From Lachnospiraceae bacterium (GTDB lineage: Bacteria; Bacillota; Clostridia; Lachnospirales; Lachnospiraceae), in assembly GCA_017458765.1 (NCBI GenBank), contig JAFSZZ010000167.1:1-33177 (forward strand): a stretch of 33,177 bases of DNA, given 5' to 3'. Shown here in pieces: positions 8,601 to 17,076 of this stretch (the stretch's first letter is position 1; the number at the start of each line of letters is the position of its first letter). Under the pieces are notes generated by a model. It did not search any database. It was not told the origin of the DNA and saw nothing but the letters and a program-made list of their open reading frames with translations. A program made the translations under genes and the position numbers.

Positions 8601-10385
8601 ATGACGGAATATATAATGGGGAACGGCGCGATCGCAATGGGCGCATTAAAGGCAGGGATCAGCTTTGCTTCAGGCTATCCGGGAACGCCGTCTTCCGAGA
8701 TAATCGAAACAATATATAAGAGAAAGCATGAAGGAGTATATCTTGAGTGGTCGGTAAACGAGAAGGCCGCTCTTGAAGGAGCGGCGGCGGCAGCCATGAG
8801 TGGTGCAAGGGCTCTTGTCACCATGAAGCAGGTCGGCTTAAATGTTGCATCGGATCCTCTCATGTCTCTTGCGTATGTGGGGATCAAAGGAGGTCTCGTA
8901 GTCGTCAGCGCGGACGATCCCGGTCCGATATCTTCCCAGACGGAGCAGGATACAAGGCGGTTTGCGGATTTTGCAAGGATACCCGTTTTTGATCCCTCAT
9001 CGGTAGAGGAAGCATATGAGATGATACAGGATGCTTTTGACTATTCCGAAAAGTATAAGACACCTGTGCTGTTCAGGCCTACCACAAGGGTGTGCCACGC
9101 CTATGCGTCCGTGGATATAAAGGATTACGACCGGCCGGCCGTATGCGAAGGCTTTGTCAGGGACAGCTCAAAATGGGTGATCTTCCCGAGGCTTTCTTAC
9201 ATCAATCACGGGCTCATAGAGGAAAGAAACGTAAAGATCGGAAAAGAACTGTCTTCATACCGTTTCAACACTGTTGAGGGCATATCCGAAAAAGCGGTGG
9301 TGACTTCCGGCATCAGTTATGCTTATGTAAAGGAAGCGCTTAAGGACCTTAAGGAAGTAAAGCTTATAAAGATCGCAACGGCATACCCGTTCCCGGAGGA
9401 TTTTGTTCTTGAAGCGTTAAGAGGCGTTAAGGAAGCCATATGCATCGAGGAACTGAGTCCTTACTTAGAAGAACAGATACTAAAGACTGTCGGAAAGTAC
9501 CATCTTGATACGGAGGTTTCGGGCAAGATAAACGGCAGAGTGGCACATAACGGAGAAAACAGCGTTGAACTGTCTGAAAGAGTTTTAAGGGCCTTCCTTG
9601 ATACAGATGGTAAAGAGGAAGATACGGATAAGTCCGATATACCCAAGGTTCCCGCAAGACCGCCCGTGCTTTGCGCGGGATGTCCTCACAGGGCATCGTT
9701 TTATGCCGTAAAACAGGCGGCTAAGGGCAGAAAAAGCATCTTCTGCGGCGATATAGGCTGTTACACCCTCGGAAATGCCATGCCGCTTGATATGGTGGAT
9801 ACCTGCCTGTGTATGGGAGCGGGGATCACGATGGCGCAGGGATTTTCACATACAAATGAGGATACCGCCTGCTTTGCTTTTACAGGTGATTCGACATTTT
9901 TCGCATCCGGCATCACGGGAGTCGTTAATGCGGTATATAATGAAGCAGATATCATACTCTGCATTCTTGATAATTCAACGACTGCTATGACGGGGCATCA
10001 GCCGCATCCGGGTACGGGTTTCAATCTGTCAAACGGGAACACGGTAAAGGCGGATATCGGAAAGATACTTGAGGCAGCAGGGGTTAAGAAGATCATAACA
10101 ACGGATCCCCTGGATCATAAAAGGAGTGTAGAGGCTGTTAAGGAGTGTCTTGAGGAAAAGGGAGTCAGGGCCGTTATTTTTAAGTCACCCTGCATTGCGA
10201 TCGAAAGATCAGATAAGAAATGTGCCATTGACAGGGAGGAATGTGTGAACTGTAAGAAATGCATACATGAAACAGGCTGTCCGGCACTTATCATCTCGGA
10301 AGGAAATGTTACGATAGATACAACACTCTGTACGGGCTGCGGTCTGTGCAAAAATGTCTGTCCCAAAGGAGCGATAGGAGGATGA
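8601..10385 (+). CDS. iorA: Indolepyruvate:ferredoxin oxidoreductase, alpha subunit
   Basis: A 594-residue large subunit of the TPP-dependent enzyme that oxidatively decarboxylates aryl-2-oxoacids (indolepyruvate, phenylpyruvate, 4-hydroxyphenylpyruvate) to aryl-acetyl-CoA, reducing ferredoxin. The N-terminal pyrimidine-binding half has 'SGYPGTPSSEIIETI'. The PP-binding half has 'LCAGCPHRA', 'GDIGCYTLG' and 'FTGDSTFFASGI...DNSTTAMTG'. The C-terminal ferredoxin segment carries two 4Fe-4S motifs, C548-x2-C551-x2-C554-x5-C560P and C577-x2-C580-x2-C583-x3-C587P. The length is normal for IorA. AGGAG lies just before the ATG. The stop overlaps the iorB start (ATGA). It follows the DegV-kinase gene by 51 nt with no terminator between, so it may be read from the same transcript. 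Confidence 0.96.
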   Translation: MTEYIMGNGAIAMGALKAGISFASGYPGTPSSEIIETIYKRKHEGVYLEWSVNEKAALEGAAAAAMSGARALVTMKQVGLNVASDPLMSLAYVGIKGGLVVVSADDPGPISSQTEQDTRRFADFARIPVFDPSSVEEAYEMIQDAFDYSEKYKTPVLFRPTTRVCHAYASVDIKDYDRPAVCEGFVRDSSKWVIFPRLSYINHGLIEERNVKIGKELSSYRFNTVEGISEKAVVTSGISYAYVKEALKDLKEVKLIKIATAYPFPEDFVLEALRGVKEAICIEELSPYLEEQILKTVGKYHLDTEVSGKINGRVAHNGENSVELSERVLRAFLDTDGKEEDTDKSDIPKVPARPPVLCAGCPHRASFYAVKQAAKGRKSIFCGDIGCYTLGNAMPLDMVDTCLCMGAGITMAQGFSHTNEDTACFAFTGDSTFFASGITGVVNAVYNEADIILCILDNSTTAMTGHQPHPGTGFNLSNGNTVKADIGKILEAAGVKKIITTDPLDHKRSVEAVKECLEEKGVRAVIFKSPCIAIERSDKKCAIDREECVNCKKCIHETGCPALIISEGNVTIDTTLCTGCGLCKNVCPKGAIGG

Positions 10386-10981
10386 ATAAGAATATTCTGA
10401 TATGCGGTGTCGGAGGACAGGGAACGGTGCTTGCCTCGAGGATAATAGCGGCATCGGCCATGAACATGGGAGAAAAGGTAATGTCCGCGGAGACTATAGG
10501 AATGGCGCAGAGAGGCGGTCCGGTGACAAGCCATGTAAGGATCGGGAACGATGTTTTTTCACCGCTCATCCCTTTCGGACAGGCGGATATGATCCTTGCA
10601 TTTGAACCCGCAGAGGCGGTAAGGAATCTCAAATATTTAAAAAAGGGCGGAACCGTTATTGTAAATACCGTACCCGTAAAGCCGGTCACCGAATCTGTAA
10701 AGGATACGGGTTATGACGGCAGTGCCATGACAGCATATCTTAAGAAAGAATATAAGTGTGTGTTTGCGGATTCCGATAAGACAGCGTTAAAATTCGGATC
10801 GACTAAATTTTTCAATATCATCATGCTCGGGATCGCCTGCGGGATCGGAGAACTCGGAATAGACGGAACGGAGCTTGTTGAGCAGATAAAAAGAAGCGTT
10901 CCGGCTAAATATCTTGACATAAATACAGAGGCATTCAATGAAGGTTTAAGGACCGGAGAAAAATATAAAGGAGACCAGTGA
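10382..10981 (+). CDS. iorB: Indolepyruvate:ferredoxin oxidoreductase, beta subunit
   Basis: A 199-residue small (gamma-type) subunit that partners IorA. The N-terminus shows 'ILICGVGGQGTVLASRII' and 'SAETIGMAQRGGPVTSHVRIG', the nucleotide/CoA-side motifs of the 2-oxoacid oxidoreductase gamma family. The start was placed at the ATG at 10382, which overlaps the iorA stop as ATGA. The frame stays open further 5', but an earlier ATG would lie inside the IorA ferredoxin domain and is not credible. The gene ends in overlap with the start region of the ligase gene, indicating translational coupling of the set. Confidence 0.95.
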   Translation: MNKNILICGVGGQGTVLASRIIAASAMNMGEKVMSAETIGMAQRGGPVTSHVRIGNDVFSPLIPFGQADMILAFEPAEAVRNLKYLKKGGTVIVNTVPVKPVTESVKDTGYDGSAMTAYLKKEYKCVFADSDKTALKFGSTKFFNIIMLGIACGIGELGIDGTELVEQIKRSVPAKYLDINTEAFNEGLRTGEKYKGDQ

Positions 10982-12222
10982 TGGAGATAAGCAAAAAGCA
11001 GCTTGATTTGGTTGATGCTCAGATAAAGAGGATCATAGACAGCGGGAATTATTACAGTGAGGTGTATAAGAAGGCCGGTATTACCGGGGTTTCCACGCCT
11101 GAGGATTTTAAAAAGATCCCTTTTACCGATAAGGCGGACTTAAGGAATGCCTATCCCCTCGGGATACAGGCGGTGCCCGATGAAAAGGTGGTGCGCATAC
11201 ATTCATCATCCGGAACAACGGGTAAGCCCGTGATAATCCCCTACACGGCAAAAGATGTTGAGGACTGGGCGACAATGTTTGCAAGATGTTATGAGATCGC
11301 AGGTATCACATCAAAGGACAGGATACAGATAACGCCGGGTTACGGACTGTGGACAGCAGGCATAGGATTCCAGGCAGGCTGTGAGAAACTGGGGGCAATG
11401 GCTATCCCCATGGGCCCGGGAAACACCGAGAAACAGCTTCAGATGATGATAGATCTTGAGTCAACGGTCATTTGCGCCACATCTTCATATGCTCTCCTGC
11501 TTGCCGAAGAAATAAACAAGCGGGGTCTTAAGGATAAGATAAAGCTTAAAAAGGGGATCATCGGATCTGAGCGCTGGAGCGAGGCCAAGAGGAACTATAT
11601 CGCAAAAGAACTGGGGATAGAGCTGTATGATATCTATGGACTGACGGAGATCTACGGACCGGGTATAGGTATAAACTGTCCTGACCAGACAGGTATGCAT
11701 ATATTTGACGATTTCCTCTATACCGAGATCATCGATCCGCAGACTTTGGAGGTACTGCCGGACGGTGAGGAAGGTGAGATCGTCATAACCACGCTTGTCA
11801 AGGAAGGGGCACCCCTCATACGTTTCCGGACACACGATCTTTCAAGGATACTGCCGGGGCAGTGCAGCTGCGGCAGGTCATATCCGAGGCTTGATACCAT
11901 CAGGGGCAGGAGCGACGATATGTTCAAGATACACGGAGTCAACATGTTCCCGAGCCAGGTTGAAGAGATACTCGGAAGTGTGGACGGGGTATCCAGCGAG
12001 TACAAGATCGATATCGCACACGATAATAACAGTAATAAGGACATAATCATGATAACGGCTGAGGCCGACGGCAGAGTTGATTTTATGATGGCTGCGGATA
12101 AGATAAGATCTCTTGTCAAATCAAGGTTCAATGTAACACCGAAGGTGGCGGTCGTATCGCTTAACACACTGCCAAGATCCGAGAAGAAGACACAGAGAGT
12201 GTTCGATCACAGGGGAGACTGA
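10981..12222 (+). CDS. paaK: Phenylacetate-CoA ligase (AMP-forming)
   Basis: A 413-residue adenylate-forming enzyme of the PaaK family. It activates aryl-acetic acids to aryl-acetyl-CoA with ATP, or with IorAB may run toward the free acid and ATP (inference). The sequence shows the AMP-binding loop 'SSSGTTGKPVIIPYT', the A5-type motif 'YDIYGLTEIYGPG', 'LIRFRTHDLSRI' and the C-terminal lid 'RSDDMFKIHGVNMFPSQVEEIL'. The length is close to the usual ~430. The ATG at 10981 lies 7 nt from GGAG (10970-10973) and is preferred over the adjacent GTG at 10978. The arrangement iorA-iorB-paaK is a known anaerobic unit for fermenting Trp, Phe and Tyr. An intrinsic terminator follows. Confidence 0.95.
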   Translation: MEISKKQLDLVDAQIKRIIDSGNYYSEVYKKAGITGVSTPEDFKKIPFTDKADLRNAYPLGIQAVPDEKVVRIHSSSGTTGKPVIIPYTAKDVEDWATMFARCYEIAGITSKDRIQITPGYGLWTAGIGFQAGCEKLGAMAIPMGPGNTEKQLQMMIDLESTVICATSSYALLLAEEINKRGLKDKIKLKKGIIGSERWSEAKRNYIAKELGIELYDIYGLTEIYGPGIGINCPDQTGMHIFDDFLYTEIIDPQTLEVLPDGEEGEIVITTLVKEGAPLIRFRTHDLSRILPGQCSCGRSYPRLDTIRGRSDDMFKIHGVNMFPSQVEEILGSVDGVSSEYKIDIAHDNNSNKDIIMITAEADGRVDFMMAADKIRSLVKSRFNVTPKVAVVSLNTLPRSEKKTQRVFDHRGD

Positions 12223-12271
12223 GAACGGTCTGTAGGAAAGTTATAAAATTCATTTGTAAAAAACAAACAAA

Positions 12272-12301
12272 AATCACCCTCTTTGTGAGGGTGGTTTTTT
12301 T
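12272..12301 (+). terminator. Intrinsic terminator after paaK
   Basis: A hairpin CACCCTC / GAGGGTG with loop TTTGT is extended by flanking A/T pairs and followed by seven T. It sits 50 nt after the paaK stop and ends the left transcription block. Confidence 0.92.
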
Positions 12302-12351
12302 GATAAGCGTTGGCAGGTTTGCACAAAGTTAAAAAAATTGCCGGGATCGGG

Positions 12352-12380
12352 TTTACAAAATAACGCGTTTTTCATATAAT
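12352..12380 (+). promoter_or_regulatory. Sigma-A-type promoter of the tad operon
   Basis: TTTACA (12352-12357) and TATAAT (12375-12380) have exactly 17 nt between them. This is the best promoter match in the 237-nt gap between paaK and tadZ, and it predicts a leader of about 70 nt. I see no c-di-GMP riboswitch consensus in that leader. The remainder of the gap shows nothing else beyond the paaK terminator. Confidence 0.8.
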
Positions 12381-12459
12381 GCAGTCACGTTCTACATCTC
12401 AGTAAGAGCAGATCAAATACATATATCAATCTATTTATTTCAGACACAGGAGAGAATAA

Positions 12460-13497
12460 TTGAACAGTAAGAGTCTGGTCATATGTGACCGGGACAGGGA
12501 TTATTGTACGGCACTGGCGGAGTACATACGCTTAAGTGACTGCGGTTATGAGGTTATGACATATACGGATCCGGCGGTATTCTGCATGGACCGTTCCGGA
12601 AAGGAGATATCGCTTCTTCTGATACAGGAAGATTTTTATTCGGAGACTTTCGGTACAGGAGCACCGGGATATGCCGTGACAGCGGAGAGGCAGTTCATCC
12701 TTTCAGAGAACAGGGAAGTTACGGATCCGGGCTATGTGTATAAATATCAGTCCGCAGCCTGTATCGTGAGCGTGATAGGCGATGATATAAGGGCGGCTCA
12801 CCGTATAGTAAAGGATATTGAGAGAAACAGAGGTATGCAGCTGATCGGGGTGTATTCACCCTTAAGCCATACACTTAAAACTGTTTTTTCCCTGACGTTT
12901 GGTCAGATACTCGGGGAATACGGACCGGTACTATATATAAATATGGAGGGCTATAACGGACTGACACATTTGTTTGACCTAAGGAGTGAGTACTCTCTTT
13001 CTGATCTTGTTTATGAATATTCCCTTCGTCCCGGGGAACTTTCATCGATACTTGCCAGATTTACGGTGAGGGTGAATGAACTGAATATCCTGCTGCCTGC
13101 AAAATCGCCGTTTGAGATACAGGAGATAGAGCCGTCGATGTGGCTGTCTCTGATCGGCACTTTGGCGGAAACGGGAAAGTATGGGACAGTGATCCTTGAT
13201 ATCTCGGATGCCGTACGCGGCGCATTTGATATATTGAATGTCTGCACCGATATCTACATGCCGGTAAGGAAGGATGCGGTTGCAATGGCCAAGTTAAAGG
13301 ATTTTGACCATGTTTTATCAAAATATCCCGATGCGGAGAACATAAAGGGCAGGCTTAATAAACTCAGGTTCCCGTATTTTGAAGAAATGGATGCAAACAT
13401 CGGAGGGCTTAAGAACAGCAGTCTTGGCCGGTATATAAGGCAGGAGATAATATCCGGGAAGGCAGAAACCGGATTGGAAACAGAAAAACTCATATGA
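12460..13497 (+). CDS. tadZ: TadZ/CpaE-like pilus assembly protein
   Basis: A 345-residue protein at the head of the tad operon. TadZ/CpaE proteins are MinD/ParA-like ATPases with an atypical receiver-like N-terminus that place the Tad machine in the cell. Residues 1-120 begin 'SLVICDRDRDYCTALAEYI', a receiver-like fold. The C-terminal half has 'LYINMEGYNGLTHLF' and 'TVILDISDAVRGAFDILNVC', the expected MinD-like strands. The Walker A region reads 'SPLSHTLKTVFSLTFGQIL', which departs from KGGxGKT, so ATP hydrolysis is doubtful. The start is TTG with AGGAG 7 nt upstream (12448-12452); there is no ATG nearby. Position before tadA supports the call. Confidence 0.82.
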   Translation: MNSKSLVICDRDRDYCTALAEYIRLSDCGYEVMTYTDPAVFCMDRSGKEISLLLIQEDFYSETFGTGAPGYAVTAERQFILSENREVTDPGYVYKYQSAACIVSVIGDDIRAAHRIVKDIERNRGMQLIGVYSPLSHTLKTVFSLTFGQILGEYGPVLYINMEGYNGLTHLFDLRSEYSLSDLVYEYSLRPGELSSILARFTVRVNELNILLPAKSPFEIQEIEPSMWLSLIGTLAETGKYGTVILDISDAVRGAFDILNVCTDIYMPVRKDAVAMAKLKDFDHVLSKYPDAENIKGRLNKLRFPYFEEMDANIGGLKNSSLGRYIRQEIISGKAETGLETEKLI

Positions 13498-13507
13498 AAG
13501 TACGGTT

Positions 13508-14746
13508 ATGGAGAATATAAGTTTTGCGGATAAAGCCGGGAAGGAGATAAGGAAGGAAGTACAGAGGGAGCTGGAGGGAAGGCTTGATATCGACGATGAA
13601 GAGGTCCTGCGGCTTATAGATGAGAAGATAAGGCAGAAAAATAAGCAGGTATCCCTCAGTCTGTCGGACAAGCTTGCTATACGCAGGGAAGTGTTCAATG
13701 CGATGCGCCGCCTCGATGTATTGCAGGAACTGATAGATGATCCGGGTATCACGGAGATAATGGTCAACGGGATGCATTCGATCTTTATAGAGCGTGATGG
13801 GCGTCTGTATGATACCGGACGCAGGTTTGACAGTAAGGAGAGACTTTTTGACATAATACAGCAGATAGTCGCGGGAGCAAACCGGACAGTGAATGTGGCT
13901 TCGCCGATAGTGGATGCAAGGCTTAAAGACGGATCCCGTGTGAACGTGGTTCTCGATCCGATAGCAGTGAACGGACCGATACTTACGATAAGGAGGTTTC
14001 CCGGGATACCGATAGACGGGAATAAGCTTATTGAGATGGATTCCGTATCCAAAGAGGTCCTTGGTTTCTTAAGCAGGCTGGTAAAGGCAAGATATAACCT
14101 TCTGATAAGCGGAGGCACAGGAGCCGGAAAAACCACGATGTTAAATGTACTGAGCGGTTACATCCCCCGGAGCGAAAGGATAATAACAATAGAGGACAGC
14201 GCTGAACTTATCATACGGGGAATAGAGAATCTGGTGTCTCTTGAAGCAAGGAATGCAAATGTAGAGGGCTGCAATGCGATAAGCATAAGAGATCTCATTA
14301 AAACAGCCCTCAGGATGAGGCCTGACAGGATAATAGTGGGTGAGGTAAGGGGCAGTGAATCCATAGATATGCTGCAGGCTATGAACGTAGGTCAGGACGG
14401 ATCGATGTCAACGATCCATGCAAACAGCGCAGGGGATGCTTTATCAAGGCTTGAAACCATGATGATGCTACACACCGAGATCCCGCTTCCGGCACTCAGA
14501 AGACAGATAGTATCGGGCATAGATCTTATCATACATCTTGGAAGGCTGAGGGATAAGAGCAGACGCCTTCTCGAAGTAAGAGAGGTGACCGGTATAAAGG
14601 ATGGTGAGATACAGACTGATCTTATATACGGCTTTGAGGAAACCGGAGAAGTGCAGGGAAGGATAACGGGTGAACTTAAGAAGATGAAGGATATGAGAAA
14701 TACTGAAAAGTTTAAAAGAGCGGGGATCGCCGAAGATGGTATTTAA
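13508..14746 (+). CDS. tadA: Tad pilus assembly ATPase TadA/CpaF
   Basis: A 412-residue type II/IV secretion ATPase that powers Flp pilus extension. The N-terminal domain contains 'DDPGITEIMVNGMHSIFIERDG'. Walker A is GGTGAGKTT at 202-210. An acidic Walker B region is 'DRIIVGEVRGSESIDML', and 'DGSMSTIHANSAGDALSRLETM' supplies the His box. The length is typical. The gene follows tadZ by 10 nt and overlaps tadB by 11 nt. No strong Shine-Dalgarno sequence precedes the ATG, which suggests translational coupling to tadZ. Confidence 0.96.
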   Translation: MENISFADKAGKEIRKEVQRELEGRLDIDDEEVLRLIDEKIRQKNKQVSLSLSDKLAIRREVFNAMRRLDVLQELIDDPGITEIMVNGMHSIFIERDGRLYDTGRRFDSKERLFDIIQQIVAGANRTVNVASPIVDARLKDGSRVNVVLDPIAVNGPILTIRRFPGIPIDGNKLIEMDSVSKEVLGFLSRLVKARYNLLISGGTGAGKTTMLNVLSGYIPRSERIITIEDSAELIIRGIENLVSLEARNANVEGCNAISIRDLIKTALRMRPDRIIVGEVRGSESIDMLQAMNVGQDGSMSTIHANSAGDALSRLETMMMLHTEIPLPALRRQIVSGIDLIIHLGRLRDKSRRLLEVREVTGIKDGEIQTDLIYGFEETGEVQGRITGELKKMKDMRNTEKFKRAGIAEDGI

Positions 14747-15518
14747 GAAAAAAAGGGAAAGGATAAAGGGAGCAAAAGCAGTCTGTTATGATGAATACAG
14801 GATGACGGCAAATGAGAAGATCAGATATTTTGCGGTCATCGGTGTTCTTGCCCTCCTTATATCATATCTGTTTTATGATTCATGGTACGCACTTTTTTTA
14901 CTGATCCCGGCAGAGATAGTGCTTATAAGAAGGATAAACAGGGAACTTTTGGAAAGGCGCAGGGCGGAACTCAGGATACAGTTCCAGGATATGATAGACA
15001 GTGTGTCCTCTTCCCTTTCGGCAGGTTATTCGGTGGAAAACGCCTTTTACGAAGCAAGGAAGGACATGGTGCGGCTGTATGGACTTAAGAGCCTTATCGT
15101 CAGTGAACTTGACTATTTCTTTTCAATGCTTGAAAACGGTCAGCCGTTTGAAAACATACTGAGTGATTTTGCAAGGAGGGCCAATGTTGAGGATATCACG
15201 GATTTTTCGGAGATATTCGTTTTAGCCAAGCGTAACGGAGGGGATTTTAAGAGCATCATAGGTAAAACGGTAAAGATAATGAAGGAGAAGGATGAAACTG
15301 AAAGGGAGATAAGAGTGATCCTGTCCGGACGCAGATATGAACAAAGGATAATGTGCATCATACCCTTTGGGATCATATTGTATCTAAGGCTTTCAAGCGG
15401 GAGTTTCCTTAAGGTACTGTACCATAATCCTGCCGGTATCATCATAATGACCGCATGTCTTCTTATCTATACGGCGTCGTATGTTCTTTCTGGAAAAATA
15501 ACTGATATTAAGGTGTAG
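14736..15518 (+). CDS. tadB: Tad pilus inner membrane platform protein TadB
   Basis: A 260-residue type II secretion F-domain protein, one half of the membrane platform that TadA acts on. Two hydrophobic segments lie at about residues 28-60. The cytoplasmic F domain (about 75-200) has 'FQDMIDSVSSSLSAGYSVENAF' and 'LAKRNGGDFKSIIGKTVKIMKEK'. Two further membrane segments are near the C-terminus. The start overlaps the tadA end by 11 nt; a downstream ATG before 'TANEKIRYFAV' is possible but lacks a better ribosome site. TadC follows after 3 nt. Confidence 0.92.
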   Translation: MVFKKKRERIKGAKAVCYDEYRMTANEKIRYFAVIGVLALLISYLFYDSWYALFLLIPAEIVLIRRINRELLERRRAELRIQFQDMIDSVSSSLSAGYSVENAFYEARKDMVRLYGLKSLIVSELDYFFSMLENGQPFENILSDFARRANVEDITDFSEIFVLAKRNGGDFKSIIGKTVKIMKEKDETEREIRVILSGRRYEQRIMCIIPFGIILYLRLSSGSFLKVLYHNPAGIIIMTACLLIYTASYVLSGKITDIKV

Positions 15519-15521
15519 AAA

Positions 15522-16946
15522 ATGCTGATCTTATACGGATCTGTGATGGTGGCAGCCCTTGCTGCCGTTGCAGTGCTTAAAGGAATGCCTTCAGAAAAAA
15601 GGTTTAGATTCATGTCCCGTTTCCGCAGTGAGAGGATGATATCGGGTATCAGAAAGACGGATCCGTCGGGAGACGTACTTAAGATATGTGCGGAATTTGT
15701 AATGCATAAGCTCGTGATCGCACTGCTTGTTGTCTGCGTGGGTTCGTTCCTTGCATTTATATATGAACTTAAGGAACTTGAGACAAGTGAACTCATAGGC
15801 GGAAACCGGATCATGAGGAACGGATACGGGGAGGAGCCCAAGAAGGTGAGGCTTAGGGTAAGTGACGAAGATCACGGAGGATCCGATGTCATAGAGGTCA
15901 AAATAAGTGAACGAAAGTACACGGATGAGGAGCTTGATATCATGGCGGCACAGGCAGAGGAGATCATTTATGATTCAGTGCTCCTTGAGAACGGATCGCT
16001 TGACAGGATATGTACGGATATGCATTTTCCTGCATCGATCGATGGATATCCTTTCAGGCTGACATGGCGGACCGATGATCCCCTCCTTTTGAATAACAGG
16101 GGAGCGATAGACAGGGAGAGGCTTGACAGACTGAGAAAGGATAAGGATATATCCGCGGGAGTGCTGACCGGGATACATGTTGAACTTGTTTATGAGGATT
16201 ATCTTAAGGAGATCGACTTCTATGCGAGGATATATCCGGATGAAGCGGACAATGAGCTTACACTGGCACAGTTCATGGATCGTCTGATCAGGGAAGAAGA
16301 TGAGGCAACAAGGACAGAGGAATATATAAATCTTCCCGATAAGGCCGGGGATACCAAAGTAGGATATGAGCAGCTCCATAGTAACAGGGCTGTGATATTA
16401 ATGGTGATGACACTGATCCTGTCGGCAGGTTTGTTTGTCAGAGAAGATAAGGAGCTTGACAACAGGGTAAAGGAAAGGGATAAACAGCTGATCGCGGATT
16501 ATCCCGGAATGGTCAATAAGTTTGTATTGTTTTATTCGGCGGGACTTACCACAAGGGGCATCATAAGTAAGCTGTGCAGGGATTACAGAAGGAAGCTTAA
16601 TGAAGGAGAAGATAAGAGGTATCTGTATGAGGAAATGCTCATATGCGAGGGACGGATGAATGAAGGACTGGGGGAGCTGAGTGCTTATGAGGGATTTGCA
16701 GCAAGATGCGGGCTGCATAAATACAGGCAGTTCATGAGCCTGGTAACACAGGCAACAGGCAAGGGAAGGGCAGATCTGCTCCAATTGCTTGACAGAGAGG
16801 CAACGGAAGCTTTTGAGGAACGTAAGAACAGGGCGAAGGAACTTGGCGAAGAGGCAGGTACGAAGCTGTTATTCCCGATGCTGATGATGCTGCTTGTGGT
16901 GCTGATCATAGTCATGGTACCCGCATTCATATCATTCAGGAATTAG
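15522..16946 (+). CDS. tadC: TadC-like platform protein with a large N-terminal insert
   Basis: A 474-residue TadC homologue, against about 300 for the usual family member. A hydrophobic N-terminus (2-19) is followed by a membrane segment at about 61-84. A hydrophilic region of about 200 residues then runs to about 288, and a further membrane segment lies at about 290-306. The F domain (about 320-450) has 'FVLFYSAGLTTRGIISKLCRDY' and ends in a strongly hydrophobic C-terminus at 452-471. The insert is rich in charged residues, lacks recognisable enzymatic motifs and probably lies outside the cytoplasm between two membrane segments (inference). Position after tadB and before the pilin gene confirms the role. 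The frame is continuous, so this is not an assembly fusion of two ORFs. Confidence 0.87.
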   Translation: MLILYGSVMVAALAAVAVLKGMPSEKRFRFMSRFRSERMISGIRKTDPSGDVLKICAEFVMHKLVIALLVVCVGSFLAFIYELKELETSELIGGNRIMRNGYGEEPKKVRLRVSDEDHGGSDVIEVKISERKYTDEELDIMAAQAEEIIYDSVLLENGSLDRICTDMHFPASIDGYPFRLTWRTDDPLLLNNRGAIDRERLDRLRKDKDISAGVLTGIHVELVYEDYLKEIDFYARIYPDEADNELTLAQFMDRLIREEDEATRTEEYINLPDKAGDTKVGYEQLHSNRAVILMVMTLILSAGLFVREDKELDNRVKERDKQLIADYPGMVNKFVLFYSAGLTTRGIISKLCRDYRRKLNEGEDKRYLYEEMLICEGRMNEGLGELSAYEGFAARCGLHKYRQFMSLVTQATGKGRADLLQLLDREATEAFEERKNRAKELGEEAGTKLLFPMLMMLLVVLIIVMVPAFISFRN

Positions 16947-16950
16947 AGGA

Positions 16951-16986
16951 GGAACCATTATGCGAAGCATAATTCAGGATGGTTCC
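16951..16986 (+). promoter_or_regulatory. Bulged RNA hairpin between tadC and the pilin gene
   Basis: A perfect 7-bp inner stem ATTATGC-GAA-GCATAAT (16957-16973) sits inside an outer stem GGAACC (16951-16956) / GGTTCC (16981-16986), with a 7-nt bulge on the 3' side. There is no T tract, so it is not a standard terminator. It overlaps the ribosome site and start codon of the short ORF at 16960 and lies about 60 nt before the pilin ATG. It could stabilise or process the mRNA 5' to the abundant pilin transcript; that role is inference. Confidence 0.6.
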
Positions 16987-17076
16987 GACGATTGGCCGCC
17001 GACGAAGGAGGGGGCATTACATATTATTAAGGAGGAAAACGGAAATGTTAGTGAGATTATTCAGAGGATTTATTGA
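16960..17076 (+). CDS. Putative 38-residue leader peptide ORF before the Flp pilin
   Basis: An ATG lies 7 nt after a consensus AGGAGG (16947-16952), one base behind the tadC stop. The frame encodes 38 residues beginning MRSIIQDGSDDWPP and ends at TGA 17074-17076, overlapping the pilin gene by 32 nt in another frame. There is no hydrophobic segment or known motif. The ribosome site is as strong as that of the real genes around it, but part of it is paired in the hairpin at 16951-16986. It may be a translated leader that couples to or controls pilin translation, or a chance ORF. I do not recognise the peptide. Confidence 0.35.
   Translation: MRSIIQDGSDDWPPTKEGALHIIKEENGNVSEIIQRIY

Noticed and set aside
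12381..12459. A c-di-GMP riboswitch in the tad leader
   Set aside because: The ~70-nt leader is too short and lacks the conserved GEMM core motifs.
13318..14136. Antisense open frame of 272 codons opposite tadA
   Set aside because: It is the complement of a well-conserved ATPase gene, with Ser/Arg-rich low-information sequence and no ribosome site.
16979..17044. Upstream in-frame ATG for the pilin (22 extra residues)
   Set aside because: It has no ribosome site and would give an Arg-rich extension unlike Flp leaders; AAGGAGG favours 17045.
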